NCBI GenBank assembly: GCA_050289385.1 | Contig: JBNKFQ010000252.1 | Coordinates: forward strand, 1 to 35,520 | Reading direction: 5' to 3' | Length of the DNA: 35,520 bases | Origin: JBNKFQ01 sp050289385 | GTDB lineage: Bacteria; Pseudomonadota; Gammaproteobacteria; Pseudomonadales; Porticoccaceae | In this document: piece after piece, positions 26,893 to 35,287 of the stretch | How the letters are laid out: each line of letters opens with the position of its first letter | Numbering within the stretch: the stretch's first letter is position 1 | The notes under the pieces: generated by a model | Told to the model about the DNA's origin: nothing | Seen by the model: the letters and a program-made list of their open reading frames with translations, nothing else | Database searches by the model: none | Program-made: the position numbers and the translations under genes

Positions 26893-28335
26893 TTACTGCC
26901 GTTGTGCCTTTGCAGGAGCAGCTGTATTCTCCCCCCAGGCCTGCAAGTCGGCCAGGATCTGACGATTGCGCTCCGACAGATCATCTGCGGCCAGCAACTG
27001 TTTGATCTCGCGCCGATACTGTTCAAGTGTCAAATAACCGCTGTCTTCATTGTGCAAGCGCCACAGACACTGTTCTTGCCACTCGCGTTTCTCATCATCA
27101 AGCAAGGTGTCCGGAAAGTTACGGGCCCGATATCGGAACAGCAGCTCCCGATAACGCTCATCACTGAACTGAATGGTGTCTGCGGCCAATTCCTGAGGCG
27201 TGCTTTGTCGTACCTCTTGCAACAGGGCGCGATCGCTGTCGGGCAAAAAACCGTGATACAGCATTTGCTCTACGTCACTGTCTGCCCAGTCGGGACCAGA
27301 ACCGTATACCTCGGCCAGTTTGCGGCTCAAGTCAGCGTCACGCAGCTTCTGCCAGTTGGCCTCACAACGCTCCAGATCAATTTGCAAACGCCGGGCAGAA
27401 TCCTGATCCAGCAATTTTGGCGTTGCCACCACCGGACAGCGGTTGATGTGAATTCCTTTCAGCGGGATGCGCTCTTCACCTTCTGCCAACTCACTCGAAC
27501 GCATGTAAAGCCGCTCCTGAATATGATCGACCGGCCAGTCAAGCAGAGGCTCAATATTGCCATTGAGATTGATCGAAATAATTTCGTTTTTATTGTTCGG
27601 GTGGTATGCCACAGGCATCATCAGACCAACATAGCCATTTTCCCGCGGCAGTCGTGAGGACACATGTAAAAAAGGCTTTTGGCTGAATACATCCACCAGT
27701 TTGGCAGCCTGATGTTTGGTACGATTCCGGTAAACATACTGGTAGAGCTTTGGCTGCTTGTCGCGCAACAGTTTGGCCATGCCAATCGTTGCCATCACAT
27801 CGGACAAGGCATCGTGGGCTGACTCATGGGACAAACCGTTTGCCGCGGTCAGTTCCTCCAGCTTGAAACTGGGAGAACCATCGTCATAGTTCGGCCATTC
27901 AATACCTTCCGGCCGCAGTGCCCTGGCGAGGCGAAACATATCGATAATATCCCAGCGCGAGTTGCCATTTTTCCACTCCCGTTCGTAAGGGTCGTAAAAG
28001 TTGCGGTACAAGGTGTAGCGCGTCACTTCATCGTCAAAACGAATACTGTTGTATCCAACCCCGCAGGTACCGGGTTGAGACAGCTCGGCATGAACGCGGG
28101 CAATAAAGTCAGGCTCCGACAAGCCTTTGGCCTCGGCTTGCTGCGGCGTGATCCCGGTAATCAGGCAGGCCATGGGTGACGGCAACAGATCAGGCGGCGG
28201 CTTGCAGTAGATCATCAATGGTTCACCAAGGACATTCAGGTCTTCGTCGGTGCGCACACCGGCAAACTGACTCACTCGACAGCGCGCCGGGTCAGCCGAG
28301 GTGGTTTCGTAATCGTGCCAATAGAGTGTCGTCAT
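26893..28335 (-). CDS. sbcB: Exodeoxyribonuclease I
   Basis: Exonuclease I degrades single-stranded DNA from the 3' end and works in mismatch repair and recombination. The 480-residue length matches the family. The DEDD nuclease domain begins with YWHDYETTSADPARC, where Asp8 and Glu10 form the DxE metal site. ExoIII block HDALSDVMATIGMAKLL follows at about 165-180. A central SH3-like domain and a helical C-terminal domain complete the fold. It lies 55 bases before pyrB on the same strand. The ATG at 28335 has no strong ribosome binding site. The terminator at 28441-28460 separates it from the OmpA-family gene upstream. Confidence 0.96.
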   Translation of the reverse strand: MTTLYWHDYETTSADPARCRVSQFAGVRTDEDLNVLGEPLMIYCKPPPDLLPSPMACLITGITPQQAEAKGLSEPDFIARVHAELSQPGTCGVGYNSIRFDDEVTRYTLYRNFYDPYEREWKNGNSRWDIIDMFRLARALRPEGIEWPNYDDGSPSFKLEELTAANGLSHESAHDALSDVMATIGMAKLLRDKQPKLYQYVYRNRTKHQAAKLVDVFSQKPFLHVSSRLPRENGYVGLMMPVAYHPNNKNEIISINLNGNIEPLLDWPVDHIQERLYMRSSELAEGEERIPLKGIHINRCPVVATPKLLDQDSARRLQIDLERCEANWQKLRDADLSRKLAEVYGSGPDWADSDVEQMLYHGFLPDSDRALLQEVRQSTPQELAADTIQFSDERYRELLFRYRARNFPDTLLDDEKREWQEQCLWRLHNEDSGYLTLEQYRREIKQLLAADDLSERNRQILADLQAWGENTAAPAKAQRQ

Positions 28336-28440
28336 GATTTTATGATTTTGATAACGTTGGTTTTGGGTGCACTTGCTTTGGGAACATCTGTTTCAAGGGT
28401 TAACCATCCTGTGTCGAAGGTCAAATACCAGACAAAAAAA

Positions 28441-28460
28441 AGCGGCGCCTGAGCGCCGCT
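28441..28460. terminator. Bidirectional intrinsic terminator
   Basis: AGCGGCGC (28441-28448) pairs perfectly with GCGCCGCT (28453-28460) around a 4-base loop. Seven As precede and six Ts follow, so it can stop transcription on both strands. On the coding strand it ends the OmpA-family transcript before sbcB. Confidence 0.93.
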
Positions 28461-28506
28461 TTTTTATATTAACGAACTTGTTATTAACAATTTCCGGATT
28501 CAAAAA

Positions 28507-29484
28507 TCAGTCAGGAACAACTTCTGTATAGGACATTTCACCAATAACCCGGCGATTGCGCTGACGACCCTCTTCTGTGTCGTTACTGGCAACCGGACGG
28601 CTTTCACCGTAGCCAACGGTAGCAACACGGTCCACTGGAATACCGTACTTTCTAACCAGTTCAGCTTTTACCGCGGCGGCACGACGTTCAGACAAACCCT
28701 GATTGTAGGTGTCACTTCCGCGCGAGTCAGTGTGCCCTTCCAGTACCAGGTCGATGTCGTCGTGTACTTTCATGGCATTGGCAATAGCCTGCAATTCATT
28801 ACCGTAGATGGCACGCACCACAGCCTTGTCAAATTCAAACTCGACGTTCAGGCGTACAGTAATAGTGCGCTTTTCGGGCTCATAGGGTTCCGGCGCGGGA
28901 GATTGATAGACTTCTGGCTCAGGCGCCGATTCGACAACAACCGGAGCCGGTGCAGGTGGCGAATTGAAATAACGCACCAACCCCAGAGTCAGCGCCAGAT
29001 CGTTGGTGCCGTCCTGCCCTTCGCGAATCTTGTGCAGTACGCGTGCATCCCAACGCACTTCCCAGTTGTTTTTAAACAGTTTCGACAGACCGAAACCACC
29101 TTGTACTTGCCAGGTGTTGTCTTCGATCATGTCAGTGTTAGCCAAATCGTAGTAACTGGTTCCCATCACAAAATAGGGCCGCCAGTTGTAACGATTTTTT
29201 TCTTCGTCGCCGATCCAGAAATAACTGTTTAACTGGACGGTATCCATGTCGTCGCTTAACACGTCAACGCCACCCATCAGTTCCAGCGCCCAATCATTGT
29301 GAAAACGATGACCGACATTGAGACCGAGAATACCGGCTTTATCCGAATCATCGAAAATGGAGCGTTTGCTGTCGAGGGCGTAATAGCTGATGGAAGGACC
29401 GACATAGAGCCCCTCATTGGCAGATACCGCAGCAGAACAAGCGAGAATGGCTGTACCAGCAGCCAAAGCAATCATTTTGCGCAT
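28507..29484 (-). CDS. OmpA-family outer membrane protein
   Basis: The protein couples an outer-membrane beta-barrel to a peptidoglycan-binding domain, linking outer membrane to cell wall. The start is ATG 29484, with AGGAAA directly upstream; the frame runs 15 codons further but without a ribosome binding site or signal. From there it has 325 residues. The signal peptide is about 22 residues (MRKMIALAAGTAILACSAAVSA). An OmpA-like barrel covers about 25-185. A proline-rich linker with SPPAPAPVVVESAPEPE follows, then the OmpA C-terminal domain to the end, with LEGHTDSRGSDTYNQGLSERRA giving the Asp and Arg that bind diaminopimelate. A CRP-like site and extended -10 lie upstream. It could be an OprF/OmpA homologue; the exact orthologue is not certain. 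Confidence 0.93.
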   Translation of the reverse strand: MRKMIALAAGTAILACSAAVSANEGLYVGPSISYYALDSKRSIFDDSDKAGILGLNVGHRFHNDWALELMGGVDVLSDDMDTVQLNSYFWIGDEEKNRYNWRPYFVMGTSYYDLANTDMIEDNTWQVQGGFGLSKLFKNNWEVRWDARVLHKIREGQDGTNDLALTLGLVRYFNSPPAPAPVVVESAPEPEVYQSPAPEPYEPEKRTITVRLNVEFEFDKAVVRAIYGNELQAIANAMKVHDDIDLVLEGHTDSRGSDTYNQGLSERRAAAVKAELVRKYGIPVDRVATVGYGESRPVASNDTEEGRQRNRRVIGEMSYTEVVPD

Positions 29485-29579
29485 GTTTGTTTCCTTTTTT
29501 GTTTCAAATTCCTTGAGTACGATAGTCATGGTTACGATATTTTGGCATGTAAACCGGGTGCGATCGTAAACTTGCGGCC

Positions 29580-29613
29580 TTTATAACATTCGGAACATGT
29601 GAAGTAAATCACA
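29580..29613 (-). promoter_or_regulatory. CRP-consensus site and extended -10 before the OmpA-family gene
   Basis: On the minus strand TGTGA-N6-TCACA is perfect at 29598-29613, the consensus for CRP/Vfr-type regulators. Ten bases downstream lies TG-T-TATAAA (29580-29588), an extended -10 element. The site would be centred near -32 of the implied start, overlapping the -35 area, which would suit repression or a different start more than classical class II activation. Confidence 0.55.
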
Positions 29614-29701
29614 GCAACCGGAGTTTCAGCGGCCTCCATATTGCTTTCATTAAAGCTTCATAAATAACCGGGTCTGTTGGTCATTAAAATTCGACCATTG
29701 G

Positions 29702-31225
29702 TCAAAAGCCCTTAACCTGAACTGCGGCTTCTTCAATACGCGCCTTCCAGATTTGTGGTCCGGTCTGATGTACCGACTCACCGTTAGAATCAACCGCAAC
29801 CGTCACTGGCATGTCCCTGACTTCAAATTCATAGATTGCCTCCATACCCAACTCGGGGAAAGCAAGCACTTTGGCGCTGGTAATTGCTTTCGAGACAAGG
29901 TAAGCAGCTCCCCCGACGGCCATCAGATAGACGGCCTGGTTGTCGCGAATCGCTGCAATCGCTTCGGGTCCTCGCTCAGCCTTGCCGATCATGCCAATCA
30001 AGCCGGTTTGTTCCAGCAAGGTCCGTGTGAACTTGTCCATTCGGGTTGCGGTGGTGGGACCAGCGGGTCCGACTACTTCGTCGCGTACCGGGTCAACTGG
30101 TCCGACGTAATAAATAAAACGGTTGGCAAGATCAACCGGCAGTGACTCGCCACTGGCCAGCATTTCTGTGATTCGCTTGTGCGCGGCATCGCGGCCAGTC
30201 AACATTTTGCCCGACAACAACACAGTTTCGCCCGGCTTCCAGGTGGCGATGTCCTGCCGGGTCACCGTATCCAGGTTAACCCGGCGCACATCGTCGCCAA
30301 CCTGCCAGGTAATGTCGGGCCACTGGTCCAGTTCTGGCGGCGTTTGCAACGCGGGGCCAGAACCGTCCAACACAAAATGCGTGTGGCGAGTAGCCGCACA
30401 GTTGGGAATCATCGCTACCGGCAGAGACGCCGCATGGGTGGGATAATCCCTGATTTTGACATCGACAACAGTGGTCAGGCCTCCCAACCCCTGGGCCCCG
30501 ATGCCAAGCGCATTGACGGCATCCATGATTTCCAGCCTCAGTTCTTCCACACGATTTTGCGGTCCGCGAGCGCGCAACTCGTGAATATCAATGGCGTCCA
30601 TCAACGATTCCTTGGCCAGCACTGCCGCTTTTTCCATCGTGCCACCAATGCCAATACCGAGCATTCCAGGTGGACACCAGCCAGCGCCCATGCTCGGCAC
30701 GGTTTTTACTACCCAGTCGACGATACTGTCGGACGGATTAAGCATTGCCACTTTTGATTTGTTTTCCGAACCGCCGCCTTTGGCGGCAATATCCACTTCC
30801 ACCGTGTTGCCTGGCACCAGCTCGTAGTGAATAACCGCCGGTGTATTGTCTTTGGTGTTTTTACGAGTACCTGCCGGATCATCAAGAATAGAGGCGCGCA
30901 ATACGTTATCGGGGTGCAAATAAGCGCGACGCACGCCTTCATTAACCATGTCGCCAACGCTCATATCGCCCTGCCAACTGACGTCCATGCCAATTTTCAT
31001 AAACACAGTGACAATACCGGTATCCTGACAAATGGGACGGTGCCCCATGGCGCTCATTCGCGAATTAATCAGAATTTGCGACATGGCGTCTTTTGCCGCC
31101 GGGGATTCTTCTTTCTGCCAGGCATGATGCACAGCTTGAATATAGTCAAGAGGATGATAGTAGGAAATAAATTGCAACGCATCGGCAACACTTTCAATAA
31201 CATCATCCTGACGAATTACAGTCAT
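29702..31225 (-). CDS. Fumarate hydratase, class I (iron-sulfur, FumA/FumB type)
   Basis: Class I fumarase converts fumarate to L-malate in the TCA cycle using an oxygen-sensitive 4Fe-4S cluster. The 507-residue chain is the single-polypeptide form with fused alpha and beta domains. Three cluster cysteines are visible: Cys66 in RPICQDTG, Cys184 in GAGWCPPG and Cys276 in IPNCAATRH. The beta domain carries TGRDAAHKR and the final GGAAYLVSKAI. A normal ribosome binding site, GAGGG, lies before the ATG. The gene is the only TCA enzyme in the window. Tandem 15- and 13-base duplications lie in its leader. The family includes L-tartrate dehydratase, which is less likely because fumarase is the usual single-chain form. 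Confidence 0.95.
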   Translation of the reverse strand: MTVIRQDDVIESVADALQFISYYHPLDYIQAVHHAWQKEESPAAKDAMSQILINSRMSAMGHRPICQDTGIVTVFMKIGMDVSWQGDMSVGDMVNEGVRRAYLHPDNVLRASILDDPAGTRKNTKDNTPAVIHYELVPGNTVEVDIAAKGGGSENKSKVAMLNPSDSIVDWVVKTVPSMGAGWCPPGMLGIGIGGTMEKAAVLAKESLMDAIDIHELRARGPQNRVEELRLEIMDAVNALGIGAQGLGGLTTVVDVKIRDYPTHAASLPVAMIPNCAATRHTHFVLDGSGPALQTPPELDQWPDITWQVGDDVRRVNLDTVTRQDIATWKPGETVLLSGKMLTGRDAAHKRITEMLASGESLPVDLANRFIYYVGPVDPVRDEVVGPAGPTTATRMDKFTRTLLEQTGLIGMIGKAERGPEAIAAIRDNQAVYLMAVGGAAYLVSKAITSAKVLAFPELGMEAIYEFEVRDMPVTVAVDSNGESVHQTGPQIWKARIEEAAVQVKGF

Positions 31226-31238
31226 TTCAGGCCCTCAA

Positions 31239-31309
31239 AATTCAGGTGTTCAATTCAGGTTAAAGGGAAAGTTACCGCACAAACGTTACTGGACCAAACG
31301 TTACTGGAC
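31239..31309. repeat. Short tandem duplications in the fumarase leader
   Basis: A 15-base unit, CAAACGTTACTGGAC, occurs twice in perfect tandem at 31280-31294 and 31295-31309. The second copy holds the stop codon of the upstream coiled-coil gene (31301-31303). AATTCAGGT also occurs twice with a 13-base period at 31239 and 31252. Confidence 0.9.
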
Positions 31310-32083
31310 AGGTGCCGACGGATCGCTGTTGTTTCCGGTATCTGACAGCTTTTTACGCAACTGCAACAACTCCTGGTTTATCTGCCGCCGAAACGCGTCG
31401 ATAGCGTTCAAAGCTTCTTCATTTTTGGCAATACGCTTGCCAACACTATCGCGCCATTGTCCCAGCGACTGTTCAACCGAGGCCAGTTTGTCGGCATTGT
31501 TTTGCAGCCTCAGGCGAATGTCTTCCATTTCTGCACTAACCGCCAGCGAATTACCGCCCAGAGCAACAATCTTTTTGCTGTCGCTCTCTACCTGCTTGCT
31601 TATCTCACTGACCGCTGTAGCCAGTTTTTCCAGGTTGGCGAGGCGATCAGTATTGCTGGATGCCACTTTGGTATTGTCTGCGATTGCCTTTCTGTTGCGA
31701 TCGTAGGAAATACCCCACAATTTTCTGATTTCTGCCCAGTGTTCCTTGAGTTCTTCGCCCTGCTCATTGATTTTCAACTGCAAGGCGGTACCGGACTGGC
31801 TCAGAGACTCATCGGTAGACGCGAGACGGGCATTAAGCCCATCAAAGTTAGTCTGCAGGGTATTGAGTTGTTGATACTGCTGCCAGCCAAACCAGCCTCC
31901 GGCAGTTATTGCCAACAACATAACGATGACCAGTACTTTCCAAACACCACCTGTGCCACCATTACCATGGGACGCCGGCCGTTCACGGTTTACGGGTGCG
32001 GTACGACGCTGCCCGATCCGCTCATCCCGTTCCGGAACAATGCCGCTCAAACCCTGCCGGCCAGTGCCGTTCCTCTCTGACAT
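31301..32083 (-). CDS. Single-pass inner membrane protein with periplasmic coiled coil
   Basis: I do not recognise a named family. With ATG 32083 as start (GAGAG lies just upstream; the frame has a GTG four codons earlier) the protein has 260 residues. A basic, Gly- and Arg-rich head of about 47 residues is followed by one membrane segment at about 48-66 (VWKVLVIVMLLAITAGGWF). From residue 68 to about 245 the sequence is helical and polar with spaced Leu, Ile and Val residues, typical of coiled coil, and the tail is Ser/Pro-rich. This layout suits an inner-membrane protein with most of its mass in the periplasm, as in envelope-division or ATPase-scaffold proteins. Its stop codon lies in a tandem duplication 75 bases before fumarase. 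The function is unknown. Confidence 0.75.
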   Translation of the reverse strand: MSERNGTGRQGLSGIVPERDERIGQRRTAPVNRERPASHGNGGTGGVWKVLVIVMLLAITAGGWFGWQQYQQLNTLQTNFDGLNARLASTDESLSQSGTALQLKINEQGEELKEHWAEIRKLWGISYDRNRKAIADNTKVASSNTDRLANLEKLATAVSEISKQVESDSKKIVALGGNSLAVSAEMEDIRLRLQNNADKLASVEQSLGQWRDSVGKRIAKNEEALNAIDAFRRQINQELLQLRKKLSDTGNNSDPSAPVQ

Positions 32084-32177
32084 AACTACTCTCACGCTCG
32101 ATTGAGGGGTGCATTATAGCCGAAGACTCCAGGGTTAAAAGGTGCAAGCTTCGGGCCACAACAGGCAAATTGACAAG

Positions 32178-32205
32178 GGCAACCTCTGCTGACACAGGGG
32201 TTGCC
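32178..32205. terminator. Stem-loop after the PuuD-like gene
   Basis: GGCAACC (32178-32184) pairs with GGTTGCC (32199-32205); inner CTG/CAG pairs extend the stem. On the minus strand it follows the PuuD-like stop, but the tail CTTGTC has few Ts. On the plus strand TGTTTTC follows. Confidence 0.45.
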
Positions 32206-32243
32206 TGTTTTCATGGTTTGTCTTGCCCTGTAAAAGGATTACA

Positions 32244-32882
32244 TCAAATACAGGCCAGCACTGCCATCATGACTGCCGAAAGCACCAGGCTGGAAACAAT
32301 CACACCTTTGACAGATGTCATGGGGCCCTGCTTGCCGACAATGGCATTGATCTCAAGCAACGCGACCAGAATCAGAGCAACTATCAGACCCGTACTGCTG
32401 CCATCGCTGCCGGACCAATAGACATCCAGCGACGGCGGTACATGTTTGGAGGCAAGCATACCCATTAACATCGGCCCGGAAAACAGGGTGTTGGTTCGGG
32501 AAGCGAGAAGCGCCTTGCCACCGGCCGCAGCGGCGTCGCCTTCTACCATGCCCAGCGCAATCTTCTGGTTGGGCCAGATAATCAGCCAGACATTGAGAAA
32601 CATCAGGGTGCCCATCACAGCGCCCACGGCGATCATACTGTTGAATGTGCCGCCCAGGGTGTACCAGAGGTAGGCGCCCGTGAGAAAGGTAAACATGGCG
32701 CCCCAGCGGAACCACCACAAAGCAGCTGGCGCAAGATGTGCCTTGGCATCAGCCAGTGCTTCGGGGGAAGCTTTCTTGAAGTAACCGCCCTGCACAAAGT
32801 TGAAGTAGTAAAGAAAGCCTATCCAGGTGACACCGAACAGGCCGTGGCCCCAGCGAGCCAAAAATTCAATAATTTGTTCCAT
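32244..32882 (-). CDS. PuuD-like membrane protein (urate hydroxylase N-terminal family)
   Basis: With ATG 32882 the protein has 212 residues and about six membrane segments. The opening, EFLARWGHGLFGVTWIGFLYYFNFVQG, is characteristic of the PuuD/COG3748 membrane domain. FRWGAMFTFLTGAYLWYTLGG, VWLIIWPNQKIALG and ANTLFSGPMLMGMLASKH-like text follow in the usual order. Full-length PuuD of rhizobial type joins this domain to a C-terminal cytochrome c, which is absent here. No CXXCH motif is present. The frame continues upstream to 33125, but that part is unlike the family and is not preferred. No purine-pathway gene is adjacent, so a role in urate oxidation is doubtful. The gene is isolated between two terminators. 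Confidence 0.7.
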   Translation of the reverse strand: MEQIIEFLARWGHGLFGVTWIGFLYYFNFVQGGYFKKASPEALADAKAHLAPAALWWFRWGAMFTFLTGAYLWYTLGGTFNSMIAVGAVMGTLMFLNVWLIIWPNQKIALGMVEGDAAAAGGKALLASRTNTLFSGPMLMGMLASKHVPPSLDVYWSGSDGSSTGLIVALILVALLEINAIVGKQGPMTSVKGVIVSSLVLSAVMMAVLACI

Positions 32883-33113
32883 AACGATACCCCGTGTTGT
32901 TGTTGTCTCGAAAAGCCCGAATAAAATGCTGTCGTCTGAGCGCTTCCCCCGGACACCAAATCCGTGCGCCGCCCGCTGTAAACCCTTACAGTTATGAGGG
33001 AATTCAATACTCTGAGCAGTGGTTATTTTAGTGGCGCGTGCGGCAATTAACCACCCCTTCTGCGTTGCCCTGGTGTTCGGCCTGACTTCCGTCGTCAACC
33101 CCCCACAAAAAAA

Positions 33114-33133
33114 GCCCCGGCGCATACCGGGGC
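33114..33133. terminator. Bidirectional intrinsic terminator after groEL
   Basis: GCCCCGG (33114-33120) pairs perfectly with CCGGGGC (33127-33133) around CGCATA. Seven As precede and four Ts follow. On the coding strand it ends the groES-groEL transcript just past the stop codon. Confidence 0.92.
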
Positions 33134-33157
33134 TTTTATTTACAGCTTACTGCGGCA

Positions 33158-34807
33158 CTACATCATTCCACCCATGCCGCCCATACCACCCATGCCGCCC
33201 ATATCTGGTGCAGCAGCGGCTGGTTTGTCTTCCGGCAAGTCGCAGATCATGGCTTCAGCCGTAATCATCAGACCAGCAATAGAACTGGCAGCCTGTAATG
33301 CACTGCGCACTACTTTAGCCGGATCGAGAATACCGTGCTCGATCATGTCTACATACTCACCAGTGCCAGCATCAAAGCCCAGATTGCCCGAACCCTGCTT
33401 CACTTTATCTACTACCACAGAAGACTCGTGACCGGCATTCTCACAGATTTGACGCAAGGGAGCTTCCATCGCACGAAGTGCCAAACGAATTCCAACATTC
33501 TGATCTTCGTTGTCACCGGTCAAACCCTCAATGGCCTGTACCGCCCGTATCAGGGCAACACCACCACCAGCGACTACGCCCTCTTCAACTGCAGCTCGGG
33601 TTGCGTGCAGCGCGTCTTCAACACGGGCTTTTTTCTCTTTCATCTCTACTTCGGTAGCAGCGCCCACTTTGATAACAGCAACACCACCAGCCAGCTTGGC
33701 CACGCGTTCCTGCAGTTTTTCATGGTCGTAATCTGAAGAGGTGTCTTCGATTTGAGTGCGAATCTGGTTAATACGCGCTTCGATATTGCCATGATCACCC
33801 GCACCGTCAACCAGAGTGGCGTTTTCCTTGGTCAGGGAAACACGCTTCGCAGACCCCAGATGCTCAAGGGTAGCACCTTCGAGATCCAGGCCAATTTCTT
33901 CGGAAATCACGGTACCACCGGTCAAAACGGCAATATCTTCAAGCATGGCTTTGCGGCGATCACCGAAGCCAGGTGCTTTACACGCTGCCACCTTAACGAT
34001 GCCACGCATGTTATTAACTACCAGGGTAGCCAGCGCCTCACCCTCAACATCTTCCGCAATAATCATCAGCGGCTTGCCAGCTTTGGCAACATTTTCCAGC
34101 AGTGGCAGCAACTCACGGATATTGGAAATCTTTTTGTCAACCAACAGAATGAACGGGCTTTCCAGCTCAACACTCATGCTCTCCTGGTTGTTGATGAAGT
34201 ATGGCGACAGGTAACCGCGATCAAACTGCATACCTTCTACGATATCCAGTTCGTTTTCGAGTCCGGAGCCCTCCTCAACGGTGATAACACCTTCCTTGCC
34301 CACTTTTTCCATCGCTTCGGCAATGATGTCACCGACAACGGTATCGCTGTTGGCCGAAATGGTACCTACCTGGGCAATGGCTTTGGAATCTGCACACGGC
34401 TGGGCAATTTTCGCAATCTCGGCAACGGCCGCAATGACAGCCTTGTCAATGCCACGCTTAAGGTCCATCGGGTTCATACCGGCAGCAACTGATTTCAGAC
34501 CTTCATTAACAACGGACTGAGCCAACACTGTGGATGTGGTTGTGCCATCACCCGCTTCATCAGATGCCTTGCTGGCCACTTCCTTGACCATTTGGGCACC
34601 CATGTTTTCGAACTTGTCTTTCAGCTCGATCTCTTTTGCCACAGAAACACCATCTTTGGTGACGGTTGGTGCGCCAAAAGGCTTGTCGAGAACTACATTA
34701 CGACCTTTCGGGCCCAGCGTTACCTTGACGGCATCTGCCAGTACATTGACGCCTGCCAACATTTTCTGACGGGCGCTATCACCAAATTTAACGTCTTTAG
34801 CTGCCAT
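33158..34807 (-). CDS. groEL: Chaperonin GroEL
   Basis: GroEL forms the double-ring chamber in which non-native proteins fold with GroES and ATP. The 549-residue chain is normal. The N-terminus is AAKDVKFGDSARQKM; ATP-binding text GPKGRNVVLDK and DGTTTSTVLAQ follow (about 30-90), and the C-terminal tail is the flexible GGM repeat (GGMGGMGGMGGMM). GAGGAA precedes the ATG at normal spacing. It is 50 bases downstream of groES and shares its heat-shock-type promoter. The following terminator is clear. No second chaperonin copy is in this window. Confidence 0.98.
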   Translation of the reverse strand: MAAKDVKFGDSARQKMLAGVNVLADAVKVTLGPKGRNVVLDKPFGAPTVTKDGVSVAKEIELKDKFENMGAQMVKEVASKASDEAGDGTTTSTVLAQSVVNEGLKSVAAGMNPMDLKRGIDKAVIAAVAEIAKIAQPCADSKAIAQVGTISANSDTVVGDIIAEAMEKVGKEGVITVEEGSGLENELDIVEGMQFDRGYLSPYFINNQESMSVELESPFILLVDKKISNIRELLPLLENVAKAGKPLMIIAEDVEGEALATLVVNNMRGIVKVAACKAPGFGDRRKAMLEDIAVLTGGTVISEEIGLDLEGATLEHLGSAKRVSLTKENATLVDGAGDHGNIEARINQIRTQIEDTSSDYDHEKLQERVAKLAGGVAVIKVGAATEVEMKEKKARVEDALHATRAAVEEGVVAGGGVALIRAVQAIEGLTGDNEDQNVGIRLALRAMEAPLRQICENAGHESSVVVDKVKQGSGNLGFDAGTGEYVDMIEHGILDPAKVVRSALQAASSIAGLMITAEAMICDLPEDKPAAAAPDMGGMGGMGGMGGMM

Positions 34808-34857
34808 GATTTACTTTCCTCAATTCTCTTATCTGATTCTTGAAAATCCGCGGGTGA

Positions 34858-35151
34858 TCAGGCTTCGACCACACCAAAAATCTCGCTTTCGGTCATAATG
34901 ACCAGCTTTTCACCATCTACCTCAACAGTGTTACTGCCAGCGTATGGTCCAAATACCACCTGGTCTCCCACCTTCACTGACAGGGCGCGTACTTCGCCAT
35001 TGTCCAGTACCTTGCCTTCTCCTACGGCAATAACTTCGCCCTGGTTCGGCTTCTCTTTGGCTGCTCCGGGCAGCAGGATACCGCCAGCAGTTTTTTCTTC
35101 CTCTTCCTTGCGGCGAACGACTACACGGTCGTGCAACGGACGAATTTTCAT
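34858..35151 (-). CDS. groES: Co-chaperonin GroES
   Basis: GroES caps the GroEL chamber as a heptamer. With ATG 35151 the protein has 97 residues, the family norm; the frame extends five codons to a TTG at 35166, but the ribosome binding site GGAG lies inside that extension, so the ATG is right. The sequence opens MKIRPLHDRVVVRRKEEEEKTAGGI, with the mobile loop at about 16-33, and ends with VFGVVEA-like text (IFGVVEA). It is the first gene of the groESL operon. A 34-base tandem duplication lies 21 bases upstream of its start. Confidence 0.98.
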   Translation of the reverse strand: MKIRPLHDRVVVRRKEEEEKTAGGILLPGAAKEKPNQGEVIAVGEGKVLDNGEVRALSVKVGDQVVFGPYAGSNTVEVDGEKLVIMTESEIFGVVEA

Positions 35152-35172
35152 TTGAGTTATCTCCAACTGTTA

Positions 35173-35206
35173 GTCTGTCGTTAAACAAAGTCTGTCGTTA
35201 AACAAA
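35173..35206. repeat. 17-base tandem duplication in the groES leader
   Basis: GTCTGTCGTTAAACAAA occurs twice without gap at 35173-35189 and 35190-35206. It lies between the candidate promoter and the groES ribosome binding site, so it would be part of the mRNA leader. Confidence 0.93.
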
Positions 35207-35259
35207 AATTCGGGTCCAGGGGGCATATTTACCCGGCCTTGCCCGACGGACGAACATCT

Positions 35260-35287
35260 ATCTGGTGTCACACTTGACAATTTCAAG
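35260..35287 (-). promoter_or_regulatory. Candidate sigma-32 heat-shock promoter of groESL
   Basis: On the minus strand CTTGAA (35282-35287) is followed after 14 bases by CACCAGAT (35260-35267). The first matches the sigma-32 -35 consensus exactly; the second matches 5 of 8 positions of CCCCATTT. The spacing fits. The palindrome GTGGCGCGCCAC (35289-35300) lies directly upstream. No CIRCE element was seen. Confidence 0.5.

Noticed and set aside
32883..33125. N-terminal extension of the PuuD-like protein
   Set aside because: The upstream 81 codons are rich in Arg and Thr and unlike the membrane domain; the ATG at 32882 begins exactly where the family similarity begins.
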